A program made the position numbers and the translations under genes. A DNA stretch of 49,815 nucleotides from UBA2773 sp964643985 (lineage in GTDB: Bacteria > Patescibacteriota > Minisyncoccia > Moranbacterales > DUUL01). The notes beneath the pieces were generated by a model. The model saw only the letters and a program-made list of their open reading frames with translations, was not told the origin of the DNA and made no database searches. This document shows positions 33,370 to 42,510 of this stretch, in pieces. Each line of letters opens with the position of its first letter. Within the stretch, counting starts at the first letter, position 1. The DNA lies in the NCBI GenBank assembly GCA_964643985.1, contig CAZXUS010000007.1, positions 1-49,815 of the forward strand, given 5' to 3'.

Positions 33370-33867
33370 ATGTCAAAATTTCCTGATCAAAGGGTGGGCG
33401 TCTTGGTCGATGTTCAAAATATGTATTATAGTGCAAAAAGCATTCACAATAAAAAAACGGATTTCCGCGAAATCTTGAAAGTGGCTGGAGACAAAAGAAA
33501 AATCGTTCGAGCCCTCGCTTATTGCATTACTACTAAAGAAGGTATCGAAGAAAAATTTATTGAATCTCTTCGTAGTGCTAATTACGAAATCAAATCCAAA
33601 GAATTACAAATTTTCAAAGACGGTGCCAAAAAAGGCGACTGGGACGTTGGAATTGCAGTTGATGCTATTAAATTAGCTAATAATTTAGATGTTATTGTGA
33701 TCGTAAGTGGCGACGGAGATTATATCCCATTGGTAAAATATCTTCAATTCAATCAAGGTGTACAAGTAGAAGTGATGGCTTTTGAAGAAAGTTGTTCTCA
33801 AGGATTAATGGAAGAAGCCGATGAATTCACCAATTTAAGCAATTATAAAAGCTTTTTTAGAAAATAA
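33370..33867 (+). CDS. NYN-domain (LabA/DUF88-type) protein
   Basis: The 165-residue protein is a full NYN/PIN-like domain: GVLVDVQNMYYSA (10-22) with the D-x-N start, KGDWDVGIAVDAI (about 94-106), and IVSGDGDYIPLVKYLQ (about 114-129), giving the conserved acidic residues for metal-dependent RNA cleavage. NYN proteins are predicted RNases; targets are unknown. It contains no added RNA-binding domain. It begins a plus-strand run of small membrane and export genes but is separated from them by an AT-rich repeat region. Confidence 0.85.
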   Translation: MSKFPDQRVGVLVDVQNMYYSAKSIHNKKTDFREILKVAGDKRKIVRALAYCITTKEGIEEKFIESLRSANYEIKSKELQIFKDGAKKGDWDVGIAVDAIKLANNLDVIVIVSGDGDYIPLVKYLQFNQGVQVEVMAFEESCSQGLMEEADEFTNLSNYKSFFRK

Positions 33868-34035
33868 ACTTCGTAATTTACAATTTACAGTTTTCAATTA
33901 AATAATTTTCGAACTCTCACGATAAGAATGTTATAATTGAGAATTAAATCATTGAAAATTTATTGAAAATTGCCACGAAGTGGTCGTAAGATAAATTGAT
34001 TTATTGTAAATTATTTTTATTTTTAATAAAAATCC

Positions 34036-34380
34036 ATGCTTATCAAAATAATTTCTCGAATAATAATCAACGCCATTGCCGTTTACGCTGCGGTACGATT
34101 AGTGGAAGGTATTGATTTAACAATCAATTTCTACAATTTGGTTTTAGCCGGAATTTTATTGGGAGTAATCAATACTTTAATTAAGCCGATTTTAACTATT
34201 CTAGCTTTACCTTTCGTTTTATTGACATTTGGACTTTTTACCGTCATTATAAATGTTGGTTTATTATTTTTAATGGCTTATTTAATCCCTTCATTTGAAA
34301 TTGCCAACTTCTGGTCTGGCCTTCTGGGAGTTGTTATTATAAGCTTAATAAATTATTTTTTATCTAAAATTAGCAAATAA
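34036..34380 (+). CDS. Phage holin family protein (membrane protein)
   Basis: The 114-residue protein has four membrane helices and the family phrases AAVRLVEGIDL, AGILLGVINTLIKPIL and LPFVLLTFGLFT, matching the widespread bacterial 'phage holin family IV' (PF04020) proteins. Despite the name these are chromosomal and are not tied to prophages. Function is unknown; no lysin or other phage gene is near. The gene is followed after nine bases by secG. Confidence 0.85.
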   Translation: MLIKIISRIIINAIAVYAAVRLVEGIDLTINFYNLVLAGILLGVINTLIKPILTILALPFVLLTFGLFTVIINVGLLFLMAYLIPSFEIANFWSGLLGVVIISLINYFLSKISK

Positions 34381-34389
34381 ACATATCCT

Positions 34390-34605
34390 ATGAATATTTT
34401 AATTTGGTCACAATTGATAATTTCAATTCTTTTAATCGGAGCGGTTTTGTTACAAAATCGAGGTTCAGGACTTTCAAACGCTTTTGGGGGAGGAGGAGGC
34501 GAAGGATTTCACACTAAAAGAGGCTTTGAAAAATTTTTGTTCACCGCCACTACTACTTTAGGAACTTTGTTTATTTTAAACTCTATCGCTTTTTTAATTT
34601 TCTAA
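34390..34605 (+). CDS. secG: Preprotein translocase subunit SecG
   Basis: The 71-residue protein has the SecG pattern: first helix, LLQNRGSGLSNAFGGGGGEG (20-39), basic turn (HTKRGFEKFL) and a second helix. SecG assists SecYE in export across the membrane. It is probably co-transcribed with the holin-like gene before it, and the substrate-binding protein after it is itself membrane-anchored. Confidence 0.9.
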   Translation: MNILIWSQLIISILLIGAVLLQNRGSGLSNAFGGGGGEGFHTKRGFEKFLFTATTTLGTLFILNSIAFLIF

Positions 34606-34662
34606 TTGAATATTAAAGAAACTGCTTTCAGTTGCCTTAAAGTCTAAATTCAAACTAATTTT

Positions 34663-36357
34663 ATGAACGATAAGTCTAATAAAATTATTAATTACATAAA
34701 AATTCTTTCCAATAAGGAAAAATTCATCCTTTATCTATCAATTTTTCTTTTTTCAGTCGGCTTAGTTAGTTGGTCAATTTTCTATTATTTTGACGCTACT
34801 AAAAAAGTTCCCGCAATGGGAGGTGAATATACCGAAGGAATCGTCGGAAAACCCACTTACGTCAATCCTTTACTCTCAAGAACCAATGAAATAGATGGAA
34901 TGATTAGCAATTTAATCTTTTCTTCCCTTTTTAAATACGACAAAAATTCAGGTTTAGTTAAGGATTTAGTTGAAAGTTATGAAATTTCGGACGACAAGAA
35001 AACCTACATTATCAAAATTAGACCTGATATTAAGTGGCATGATGACAATCAAGTGACCGCCAACGATGTTTTCTTTACAATCAGATTGATTCAAGACCCA
35101 AAATTCAAAAGCACCTTAAGAGGCGAATGGCAAGATACTAAAGTTGAGTTGATAGATGAACAAACAATCAAAATCGTCATCGATAAGCCTTACAGCCCCT
35201 TCCTTAATAAACTAACGTTCGGAATTATTCCTCAACATATTTTTAAAGATATTTCTTCGGAAAACTTTTTGATCAATGAATTCAACCTAAAACCAGTGGG
35301 ATCAGGACCTTTTGAATTCGCCGATTTCAAAAAAGATAAACAAGAAAATATAATTTCATATCAATTACTATCCAATGATGAATATTACGATCAAGTTCCT
35401 TATTTAGAAAAAATAAATTTCAACTTTTATGGATCCGAAGACGAATTGGTTGAAGCTTATAATAAAAAAGAAATTAATGGTTTTGGGTTATTTTCTTATG
35501 ATAAAATTCAACAATTTGAAAATAATGAAGACACAGTTATAAAGGCCTTAAAAAGCCCTCGCTATTTTGCAATATTTTTCAATCAAAATAAATCAGTGCC
35601 TTTAGCTGAAGCAAAAGTTAGAAAAGCGCTTTCTTTCGCCATCAATCGAGACGCAATCTTAGAACAAGTTTTTTACAATAAGGCTGCCGATCCTCTTTAC
35701 TCTTTGGTTTTACCTGAATTCGGAGAGATTAAACCTTCTTCTGAGATTGAAAAGTATGACTATAATCCGGAAAAAGCCAAGGAACTACTGAGAGACGATG
35801 GCTGGAAAGAAGAAAATGGAGCTTGGAAAAAAAATGGCGAAGAACTGCAAATTTCTTTGATCTCCACTCAATGGCCCGCTTTAATTAGAACTTCTGAATT
35901 AATTAAAAAACAATGGGAAGAAATTGGAGTAAAGGTGGATGTTTCCAATCTTGAACTTTCCAATATTCAACAGAATTTTATCAAACCTCGAGAATATCAG
36001 GCTCTATTATTCGGACAAGAATATCCGGGAAATGAACCAGATCCTTATCACTTCTGGCATTCCACCGAAAAAGAAGATCCCGGAAACAACATTGCGGTTT
36101 TCAGCACTGACAAGATGGATGAACTTTTAGGTCAAGTTCGAGAAAATCACAATATGAGCGAAAAAGAAACTAGCTATAATGAAATCGAAAAAATTATAAA
36201 CGAAGCAGCGCCAACTCATTTCCTTTATAGCGTTAATTATCTTTACATCATCAATCAAAAAGTCAAAGGATTTGAAACGGAATCTATTGTCAATCCAATT
36301 TTTAAATTTAATAATATTACTGATTGGCATATTAATACAAAACGAGTTAGGAAATAG
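34663..36357 (+). CDS. Membrane-anchored peptide-type substrate-binding protein (SBP_bac_5)
   Basis: The 564-residue protein has one N-terminal membrane helix (about 22-45) instead of a lipobox, then an oligopeptide/nickel-binding (OppA/DppA) fold: GGEYTEGIVGKPTYVNPLLS, LVESYEISDDKKTYIIKIRP, KWHDDNQVTANDVFFTIRLI, VRKALSFAINRDAIL and a C-terminal lobe. In an ABC system it would capture peptides for a permease. No permease or ATPase gene lies nearby, so its partner is elsewhere or absent. Orphan binding proteins of this type are common in Patescibacteria. Confidence 0.88.
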   Translation: MNDKSNKIINYIKILSNKEKFILYLSIFLFSVGLVSWSIFYYFDATKKVPAMGGEYTEGIVGKPTYVNPLLSRTNEIDGMISNLIFSSLFKYDKNSGLVKDLVESYEISDDKKTYIIKIRPDIKWHDDNQVTANDVFFTIRLIQDPKFKSTLRGEWQDTKVELIDEQTIKIVIDKPYSPFLNKLTFGIIPQHIFKDISSENFLINEFNLKPVGSGPFEFADFKKDKQENIISYQLLSNDEYYDQVPYLEKINFNFYGSEDELVEAYNKKEINGFGLFSYDKIQQFENNEDTVIKALKSPRYFAIFFNQNKSVPLAEAKVRKALSFAINRDAILEQVFYNKAADPLYSLVLPEFGEIKPSSEIEKYDYNPEKAKELLRDDGWKEENGAWKKNGEELQISLISTQWPALIRTSELIKKQWEEIGVKVDVSNLELSNIQQNFIKPREYQALLFGQEYPGNEPDPYHFWHSTEKEDPGNNIAVFSTDKMDELLGQVRENHNMSEKETSYNEIEKIINEAAPTHFLYSVNYLYIINQKVKGFETESIVNPIFKFNNITDWHINTKRVRK

Positions 36358-36418
36358 ATTAATATTGAGTTCTTAATATTGAGTATTTAAAAATAATATA
36401 AATAAATAACAAAAGACT

Positions 36419-37027
36419 ATGAATATAGACTTTAAAAATGTTAGCAAACATTATGCAGCTCGCCCTCATGAAAAAATGAAAGATGTTTTAATGGATCCGA
36501 CCGGTCAAGGTCCTGACATCCATTATTATATGATTCGCGGAGGTATAGACCAAAAAAACATTACAGTCTGGGAACCAGGAACCATTTCTGGTGAATACAT
36601 CAAAACTTATGGACACTATCATGTTGGAGAATTAAGTGAAACATATTGGATTTTGCATGGCGAAGGAATAGCTCTTATGCAAAAATTATCTACTGACAAA
36701 GATGGCGAGATGATTACTGACACAGTAGAAGAATTTAAAGCAATTCCCGTAAAAACTGGAGATGAAGTTTTCATGCCGTCAGGTTTTGGTCACTTACTCG
36801 CAAACATCGGAACAACTTATTTTGCTACAGCCGATAATAGCCCTGTCGACTTTGAAGATCGCGACCCCTCTTCTTTTCCAGGACACGCTGATTATAAACC
36901 AGTCAAAGAAATGCAGGGATTTGCCTACTACGTCATCGAACACAATGGCGCACCAGCACTCAAAAAAAATCCACGCTATAAAGAAATCAAGAAAGAAGAT
37001 TTAGGTGGTTTACTTGTGATTGATTAA
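36419..37027 (+). CDS. Cupin-type glucose-6-phosphate isomerase
   Basis: The 202-residue protein matches the archaeal-type cupin PGI family (PF06560): GTISGEYIKTYGHYHVGELS (55-74) with metal His66 and His68, ETYWILHGEGIALM, and FMPSGFGHLLANIG with a later His. These enzymes convert glucose-6-phosphate to fructose-6-phosphate using a bound metal. The family replaces the larger Pgi protein in many Archaea and small-genome bacteria. A second cupin sugar isomerase follows at 37132, so both control sugar-phosphate pools for glycan or glycolytic use. Confidence 0.88.
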   Translation: MNIDFKNVSKHYAARPHEKMKDVLMDPTGQGPDIHYYMIRGGIDQKNITVWEPGTISGEYIKTYGHYHVGELSETYWILHGEGIALMQKLSTDKDGEMITDTVEEFKAIPVKTGDEVFMPSGFGHLLANIGTTYFATADNSPVDFEDRDPSSFPGHADYKPVKEMQGFAYYVIEHNGAPALKKNPRYKEIKKEDLGGLLVID

Positions 37028-37131
37028 AAATTGTCATACAGCTAGACAATCCTTCACGAAATATTTATTTTCAGTAAACTATATCTATTTTAAATTTCAA
37101 TTTATAATTATAATATTTTAGTTCAAAAAAC

Positions 37132-37515
37132 ATGGCCCAACAAAAAAATAATGCTCGCCACAAAACGGAAGAACGCCCTTGGGGAAAATTTGAAGTTTTT
37201 GTCACCGCCCCTAATTATCAAGTTAAAAGATTGAGTGTAATTCCTGGAGGAAAGTTGAGTTTACAATCTCATAATCATCGCTCAGAACATTGGGTAGTTG
37301 TACATGGCACTGCTAAGGTAATCAATGGCGAACGTGAAATAGTGCTAAAAGAGAATGAAAGCACCTATATCCCCGTCACTCACGTTCATCGTCTAGAAAA
37401 CTCTGGTAATGAAATTTTAGAAATTATTGAGATTCAGACCGGCGACTATCTTGGTGAAGACGATATTGTTCGTTATGAAGATGTCTACAATAGAATAGAT
37501 GAAAAAAAGGCTTAA
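37132..37515 (+). CDS. Cupin mannose-6-phosphate isomerase type II-like
   Basis: The 127-residue protein is a single cupin equal to the C-terminal domain of bifunctional ManC/mannose-6-phosphate isomerase: ERPWGKFEVF (start), VIPGGKLSLQSHNHRSEHWV (metal His cluster), VVHGTAKV, and IPVTHVHRLENSG. It likely converts fructose-6-phosphate and mannose-6-phosphate, feeding GDP-mannose. The nucleotidyltransferase domain usually fused to it is absent. With the preceding glucose-6-phosphate isomerase it links glycolytic sugar to mannose units, which fits the GT4 and GT39 genes elsewhere in the window (inferred). Confidence 0.85.
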   Translation: MAQQKNNARHKTEERPWGKFEVFVTAPNYQVKRLSVIPGGKLSLQSHNHRSEHWVVVHGTAKVINGEREIVLKENESTYIPVTHVHRLENSGNEILEIIEIQTGDYLGEDDIVRYEDVYNRIDEKKA

Positions 37516-37530
37516 TAAAAAAACAAAGCA

Positions 37531-37559
37531 TTGACAAACTTATAAATTTCTGATAAGAT
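37531..37559 (+). promoter_or_regulatory. Promoter of the RNase J gene
   Basis: TTGACA (37531-37536), 17 bases, TAAGAT (37554-37559). It leaves a leader of about 320 bases before the start at 37883. Confidence 0.55.
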
Positions 37560-37882
37560 AAGTATTCTTCCAAAAATAAATTATCTTAAAAAATAATTCC
37601 TTCTATAAACAATCCAAATAAAATTCTGATTATTTACAGCTCTAATTAATACAGATTTTCAACCAAAAAACAGAGAATATTTTAGGTACATTTTTTAATT
37701 AAAATGTCTCTAGAAATGGTCTCTTGAGTATAGAATTCATTTCGATAAATTCTCAAAAAAAATTCCATAAAACTAATTAATTTTTAGTGATTTATTTTGG
37801 CTTTACCAAGATAAACTCTAAAATCTTTACAATAGAACTATCGCTAAACAAACTTTGTTTAGAAGTAGAACTATTTTTAAAA
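37560..37882. other. Long leader before RNase J
   Basis: About 320 bases with no gene supported. An AT-rich frame from 37787 runs into the RNase J gene but is not conserved-looking. No known riboswitch was recognised. RNase E and J messages often carry long leaders that control themselves (known for RNase E; inferred here). Confidence 0.4.
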
Positions 37883-39634
37883 ATGATTAAAAAAACAAAC
37901 AGCCCTAGGACTGTTCACAAAAAACCTAGGACAGATAAACCGGCGAAAAGCTTTACCGCTCCAGCCAGAGACCGACTTCGAATCATTCCTTTGGGAGGAT
38001 TAGAAGAAATTGGTCGAAACATGACCCTATTTGAATATAACGACGATATTGTTATCGTTGATTGTGGGTTGATGTTTCCAGAAGAAAGAATGATGGGAGT
38101 CGATTACATCGTTCCTAACGTTGATTATTTAAAAAAACGAAAAAAAAATATTAGAGGAATGGTAATCACGCATGGTCATATGGATCATATTGGAGCCATC
38201 CCTCAAATTTTGCACGAAATTGGTAATCCAGTTATTTATGCTACTGATTTGACTCAGGCCATGATATTAAAAAGACACGAGGAATATAAAGATTTACCGC
38301 CTTTGAATGTTAAACAAATTCGAAAGGTGGATCGATTGAAACTAGGAGTTTTTGATATTGAATTTTTTCATGTTAATCACTCTATTCCTGGTTCAGTCGG
38401 ATTAGTCCTTCGAACTCCAGTTGGAAACATTATGCATACCGGAGATTTTAAATTCGATCATTCTCCAGTGGGTGATGTCCCGGCTGATATTTCTAAAATT
38501 GCTCATTTAGGCGCAGAGGGAATTTTGGCTTTGTTATCAGATAGCACTGATTCTCAAACTCCTGGTTATAGTATTTCTGAATCTAAAATTAAAAATACCA
38601 TTGAAAAAATCTTTAATGAAGCGGAGGGTCGAATTATTATTGCCACCTTTTCTTCACTTGTTTCTCGTATTCAAGAAATTGCTGAAGTAGCCGAAAAAGC
38701 AGGAAGAAAATTAGCGGTAGATGGTTATTCAATGCGAAACAATGTTGAAATTGCCAAAAAACTTGGCTATATCAATGCTAAACACTCTACTTTTATTAAT
38801 ATCAAGGATGTTGATAAATATCCTGATAGTAAAATAGCAGTTTTATGTACTGGTGCTCAAGGCGAAGACAACGCTGTTTTAATGAGAATTATCAACAACG
38901 AACACAAATTCGTCAAAGTTCATCAAGGCGACACAGTGGTTTTTTCTTCTTCGGTTATCCCCGGGAATGAACGTTCTGTTCAAGGAATGAAAGATACCCT
39001 TTATAAAAAAGGAGCGCACGTTATTCATTACAAAATGATGGATATTCACGCTGGTGGTCACGCTCGTCAAGAAGATTTGAAAATGATGATCAACTTAGTT
39101 CGACCAAAATATCTGATTCCCGTTCACGGAACTTATTATATGTTGAAAATTCACGGTGAATTGGGAGAGGAAGTTGGCTTAAAGAAAGAAAACACCTTAA
39201 TTGGAGAGAATGGTTGCGTCTTTGAATTTAACAAAAAACAAGAAGGACGAATTACCAGCGAAAAAATTACCACTTCCTATGTAATGGTAGATGGAATTGG
39301 CTTAGGTGATATTGGCAACGTAGTTTTACGAGACCGCCAACACTTAGCCGAAGATGGAATGTTCACTATTGTTTCAGTAGTTGATAAAATCAAGAAACAA
39401 GTAGTGGGCGAACCACAGGTTTCTTCTAGAGGCTTTATCTATGTCAAAGAAAATTTTGACTTAGTGAACGAAACTAAAGCTCGGGTCAAAAAAGACATTA
39501 ATAAAATAATTTCCAATGAAGCCGTTCCCAATTGGAACTACGTCAAAAAGAATATTCAAGAAGACGTTGGAAAATTTTTATTCCAGAAGACTCAACGGAG
39601 ACCGATGATTCTGCCGATAATAATTGAGGTTTAG
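37883..39634 (+). CDS. rnj: Ribonuclease J
   Basis: From the ATG at 37883 the product has 583 residues: a basic tail (about 1-30), then the metallo-beta-lactamase/beta-CASP core with RIIPLGGLEEIGRNM, THGHMDHIGAIP (His97, His99, Asp101, His102), MHTGDFKFDHSP, LLSDSTD, and the beta-CASP part with CTGAQGE and HAGGHA, VHGTYYML. A C-terminal domain follows. RNase J degrades and processes RNA from the 5' end and internally. The frame from 37787 adds 32 residues that the leader does not support. A terminator follows at 39648. Confidence 0.93.
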   Translation: MIKKTNSPRTVHKKPRTDKPAKSFTAPARDRLRIIPLGGLEEIGRNMTLFEYNDDIVIVDCGLMFPEERMMGVDYIVPNVDYLKKRKKNIRGMVITHGHMDHIGAIPQILHEIGNPVIYATDLTQAMILKRHEEYKDLPPLNVKQIRKVDRLKLGVFDIEFFHVNHSIPGSVGLVLRTPVGNIMHTGDFKFDHSPVGDVPADISKIAHLGAEGILALLSDSTDSQTPGYSISESKIKNTIEKIFNEAEGRIIIATFSSLVSRIQEIAEVAEKAGRKLAVDGYSMRNNVEIAKKLGYINAKHSTFINIKDVDKYPDSKIAVLCTGAQGEDNAVLMRIINNEHKFVKVHQGDTVVFSSSVIPGNERSVQGMKDTLYKKGAHVIHYKMMDIHAGGHARQEDLKMMINLVRPKYLIPVHGTYYMLKIHGELGEEVGLKKENTLIGENGCVFEFNKKQEGRITSEKITTSYVMVDGIGLGDIGNVVLRDRQHLAEDGMFTIVSVVDKIKKQVVGEPQVSSRGFIYVKENFDLVNETKARVKKDINKIISNEAVPNWNYVKKNIQEDVGKFLFQKTQRRPMILPIIIEV

Positions 39635-39647
39635 GCGAATATAGATA

Positions 39648-39681
39648 ATAAAAAGTCGCTCATTTTTGAGTGACTTTTTTG
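39648..39681 (+). terminator. Rho-independent terminator of RNase J
   Basis: AAAAGTCGCTCA pairs with TGAGTGACTTTT around a T-rich loop, followed by T-runs. Confidence 0.9.
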
Positions 39682-39693
39682 TTTGGACAGTTT

Positions 39694-39773
39694 AGTCATC
39701 GGTCATCAGTGATCTGTCATCGACTCTTTTTACTAAATTTTTACGATTACTGATGACTAATTACTAATGACGA
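39694..39773. repeat. ATC/GAC hairpin repeat (R3), copy 1, before trpS
   Basis: TCATCGGTCATCAGTGATC...GTCATCG on the left faces CGATTACTGATGACTAATTA on the right, forming a long imperfect stem with an AT-rich loop. A close copy lies at 41613-41673 before lgt. Confidence 0.7.
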
Positions 39774-39836
39774 TTTTATTTGCCAAAAATCTTCAATTCA
39801 ACTAAGCTATTTATATAAAAACACTAATCTTAAAAT

Positions 39837-40823
39837 ATGAACAAGCGAATCTTCTCCGGTATTCAACCTTCTGGTAATTTACATCTAGGAAACTACCTGG
39901 GCGCAGTTAAAAATTGGGTTGAGCTTCAAAATGATTATGATTCAATTTTTTGCATTGTTGATTTACACGCTATCACAGTTCCTCAAAAACCAGAGGAATT
40001 ATCAAAAAAAACTCTGGAGGTCGCCAAACTATATCTCGCCGCTGGTGTTGACCCTGGTCGATCAATCATCTTTATTCAATCTCAGGTTCGCGAACACACT
40101 GAATTAATGTGGTTATTAAATACCCTGACAAAAACTAGTGATTTGACTAAAATGACTCAATTTAAGGATAAATCCGCTAAAGAAAACAGCTTTGGAAATA
40201 TCAACGCTGGATTATTAAATTATCCGATTTTAATGGCGGCTGATATTTTACTTTATGACGCTAATTTAGTTCCAGTTGGCGAAGACCAATTTCAGCACAT
40301 TGAACTAACTCGAAAATTAGGCCGAAAATTCAATCAAGAATTCGGGGAAACTTTCGTTTTACCCGAAGGCTTTTCTAAAAAAGAAGGCAAAAGAATTATG
40401 GGGCTTGATAATCCAACTAATAAAATGTCCAAATCGGCTCCTTCTGAATACAATCGAATTGACTTACTAGATTCACCTGAAATGATTAAGAAAAAAATAA
40501 TGAAAGCCGTGACGGATAATGACCAAGAAATTGAATATTCAGATAAAAAACCGGCTTTAAAAAATCTAATTAATATTTTCAGTTTAGTCTCTGACAAAAA
40601 AATAAAAGTGATTGTCAACGAATATCAAGGACAAGGCTATAAAGAATTTAAAGAAGGTTTAGCTCAAGCAATTATAGATTATCTTCAACCCATTCAAGAA
40701 AAATATCATCAAATTAGCGACGAAGATATTCGAAAAGTGCTCTTTAATGGCTCGATTAGAGCTCGAAAATTAGCCGAGAAGAAAATTAAAGAAGTAAAAG
40801 AAAAAATGGGATTGATAGTCTAG
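39837..40823 (+). CDS. trpS: Tryptophanyl-tRNA synthetase
   Basis: The 328-residue protein is a standard bacterial class Ic TrpRS: PSGNLHLGNYLGA (11-23, HIGH equivalent), VDLHAIT (41-47), ADILLYDANLVPVGEDQFQH, and NKMSKSAP (195-202, KMSKS loop). It charges tRNA-Trp. Length equals typical bacterial enzymes and all motifs are kept. It stands alone, with a repeat hairpin before it and a terminator after it. A T-box leader was sought and not seen. Confidence 0.95.
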   Translation: MNKRIFSGIQPSGNLHLGNYLGAVKNWVELQNDYDSIFCIVDLHAITVPQKPEELSKKTLEVAKLYLAAGVDPGRSIIFIQSQVREHTELMWLLNTLTKTSDLTKMTQFKDKSAKENSFGNINAGLLNYPILMAADILLYDANLVPVGEDQFQHIELTRKLGRKFNQEFGETFVLPEGFSKKEGKRIMGLDNPTNKMSKSAPSEYNRIDLLDSPEMIKKKIMKAVTDNDQEIEYSDKKPALKNLINIFSLVSDKKIKVIVNEYQGQGYKEFKEGLAQAIIDYLQPIQEKYHQISDEDIRKVLFNGSIRARKLAEKKIKEVKEKMGLIV

Positions 40824-40849
40824 TCTTCAAGAGTAAATAGAAAAATTTA

Positions 40850-40875
40850 AAACTCGTGCCTAAAAACACGAGTTT
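40850..40875 (+). terminator. Rho-independent terminator of trpS
   Basis: AAACTCGTG pairs with CACGAGTTT around CCTAAAAA, followed by T-rich sequence. Confidence 0.9.
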
Positions 40876-40885
40876 TGATTTACAA

Positions 40886-41018
40886 TGCATTGAATTTTTA
40901 ATTTTGTAATTTTATAATTTTATAAATAAATCTCAATTTTTAAATCCAAAACATATCGCACGCGAAGTTTAAAAATTATAATTTAAGATTTATTTAAAAA
41001 TTATAAAATTAAAAATTA
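40886..41018. repeat. AT-rich inverted repeat between trpS and a membrane-protein gene
   Basis: AATTTTTAATTTTGTAATTT and TAAATAAATCT on the left face AGATTTATTTA and AAAATTAAAAATT on the right. Similar AT-rich inverted sequences occur around 23120-23320, 29070-29220 and 33870-34020. Confidence 0.55.
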
Positions 41019-41022
41019 TCTT

Positions 41023-41511
41023 TCACCTTCTCCTATTATTCAACAGCATCAACGCTCCAAAAGGCAGAATTGACCAAATAAAACGGGCTTCTTTGGAAAT
41101 TAAAAGCGTTTTAGAAAGTGGGGTAAAAAATTCTTCCAACTCTTTTAACGAAAACCAATTCAAAACAATACTACCAATCATTCCAACTATCACTAGCGCT
41201 AAAAAAACAACTCGAACCCAGCTAGTAATACCGCTCCCTTTAATTGAAAAAGGAAAGGCTTTTTTTATTCCGTTGAAAACTAAAAAAATAATTACTCCTA
41301 ATAAAATTGCTTTAACCCCACTAGTTTGAGGAATAAAATAAGCAGAAGAAAGAATGACGAAAGAAATATAGACCGCTAAAATTAAAGCCCCTAGATTTTT
41401 CTTATTGACCACCACTGTCAAAATCAAACCGATTATTAAAAAAATTATCAAAAGCCAAACATCACCAGCGTATTGTTTAGCCACTCCGATTTGAGTTAAA
41501 AATTCAATCAT
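41023..41511 (-). CDS. Small polytopic membrane protein
   Basis: I do not recognise the family. The 162-residue product has five likely membrane helices (LLIIFLIIGLILTVVV, LGALILAVYISFVILSSAYF, VKAILLGVIIFLVFNGI, VVFLALVIVGMIGSIVL and SILPFGALMLL), with a basic NNRRR end inside. No enzyme motif is visible. It is the only minus-strand gene between 32668 and 45824, and its 3' end faces the trpS terminator. It is probably a lineage-specific CPR protein. Confidence 0.65.
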   Translation of the reverse strand: MIEFLTQIGVAKQYAGDVWLLIIFLIIGLILTVVVNKKNLGALILAVYISFVILSSAYFIPQTSGVKAILLGVIIFLVFNGIKKAFPFSIKGSGITSWVRVVFLALVIVGMIGSIVLNWFSLKELEEFFTPLSKTLLISKEARFIWSILPFGALMLLNNRRR

Positions 41512-41612
41512 TGTTTTGTTTTTATATTTATGATAAAGTAAACTACTATATTAAAGATGATAACATGTTTTTAAAAATTTTTTAATTAAAGTTTTTAAAT
41601 TTAATTATTACT

Positions 41613-41673
41613 GGTCATCAGTCATCCGTCATCGAAAAAGATTTCGATTACTGATTACCAATTACTGATGACT
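41613..41673. repeat. ATC/GAC hairpin repeat (R3), copy 2, before lgt
   Basis: GGTCATCAGTCATCCGTCATC then CGATTACTGATTAC and AATTACTGATGAC, folding to one long imperfect hairpin ending four bases before the lgt start. It matches copy 1 at 39694. Confidence 0.7.
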
Positions 41674-41677
41674 ATTT

Positions 41678-42496
41678 ATGCACAACTTCCTGCAATTTTA
41701 TCAATCCCTTCCCTCTGCACTAGATCCCGTTTTATTCAAAGTCGGTTTTTTCTCTATCCGCTGGTATTCAATCGGCTATTTAATGGCTTTCGCCACTTCC
41801 TTTGGTTTGATTTGGTGGCGAATTAACAACAAAGAATTTAACTCCAAAAAACTTCCAGCCAATCAAATCAAAGAGATTGTTTTGGACGTTTTTTTAATCT
41901 CAATTTTTGGATTAATAATTGGCGCCCGATTGGGTTATTTTATTTTCTACGATTGGAATACTATTTTTAGTAATCCTTGGGAAATATTCATTCCAGGCTC
42001 TAATGGTTTTTTTGGTTTTTCTTTTCACGGTGGTTTAATCGGAGCATTACTCGGAGCTTGGATTTATTGTTGGAAAAATAAAATATCTTTTTCGACACTG
42101 GAAAATCTAATTATTCCCACCATTCCTTTGGGCTTATTTTGGGGACGTTTAGGCAACTTTTTTAATGGTGAACTGTTTGGCAATGAGACTTTGAAACCCT
42201 GGGGAATGCACTTTGTCGATCAGTCTAGCCTACAACACCCCAGCCAACTATATGAAGCTTTTGGCGAAGGTGCTATAATTTTTTTAGTTCTCTGGATTAT
42301 TCGAAATAAAAAACTAGCTCAGAATAATTTTGTTAGTATTTTTTTGATTCTCTATGGAATGATTCGTTTTATAATTGAATTTTTTCGAGCTTCTCCACCA
42401 GAACATACTATTTTAAATTTTTTAACCACTGGACAAATCTTGTGCCTAACAATGATTTTATTCGGAATATTATTATTTAAAAAAACTAATAAATAA
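41678..42496 (+). CDS. lgt: Prolipoprotein diacylglyceryl transferase
   Basis: The 272-residue membrane enzyme has seven helices and Lgt marks: FSIRWYSIGYL (N-terminus), GARLGYFIFYDW, FHGGLIGALLGAW (about 116-128), RLGNFFNGELFG (about 155-166), HPSQLYEA and GMIRFIIEFFR. It moves diacylglycerol from phosphatidylglycerol to the lipobox Cys of preproteins. It makes sense of the lipobox proteins at 3095 and 26488 in this window. It is followed after 14 bases by tsaD and probably shares a transcript with tsaD and miaA. Confidence 0.94.
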   Translation: MHNFLQFYQSLPSALDPVLFKVGFFSIRWYSIGYLMAFATSFGLIWWRINNKEFNSKKLPANQIKEIVLDVFLISIFGLIIGARLGYFIFYDWNTIFSNPWEIFIPGSNGFFGFSFHGGLIGALLGAWIYCWKNKISFSTLENLIIPTIPLGLFWGRLGNFFNGELFGNETLKPWGMHFVDQSSLQHPSQLYEAFGEGAIIFLVLWIIRNKKLAQNNFVSIFLILYGMIRFIIEFFRASPPEHTILNFLTTGQILCLTMILFGILLFKKTNK

Positions 42497-42510
42497 GCTT
42501 TCATAAAGAA

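Noticed and set aside
34036..34380. Prophage signal from the 'phage holin' family gene
   Set aside because: The family is chromosomal and widespread; no lysin, integrase, terminase or structural phage gene is near.
37560..37882. N-terminal extension of RNase J from 37787
   Set aside because: The added residues look like translated leader; the ATG at 37883 begins the normal basic tail of the family.
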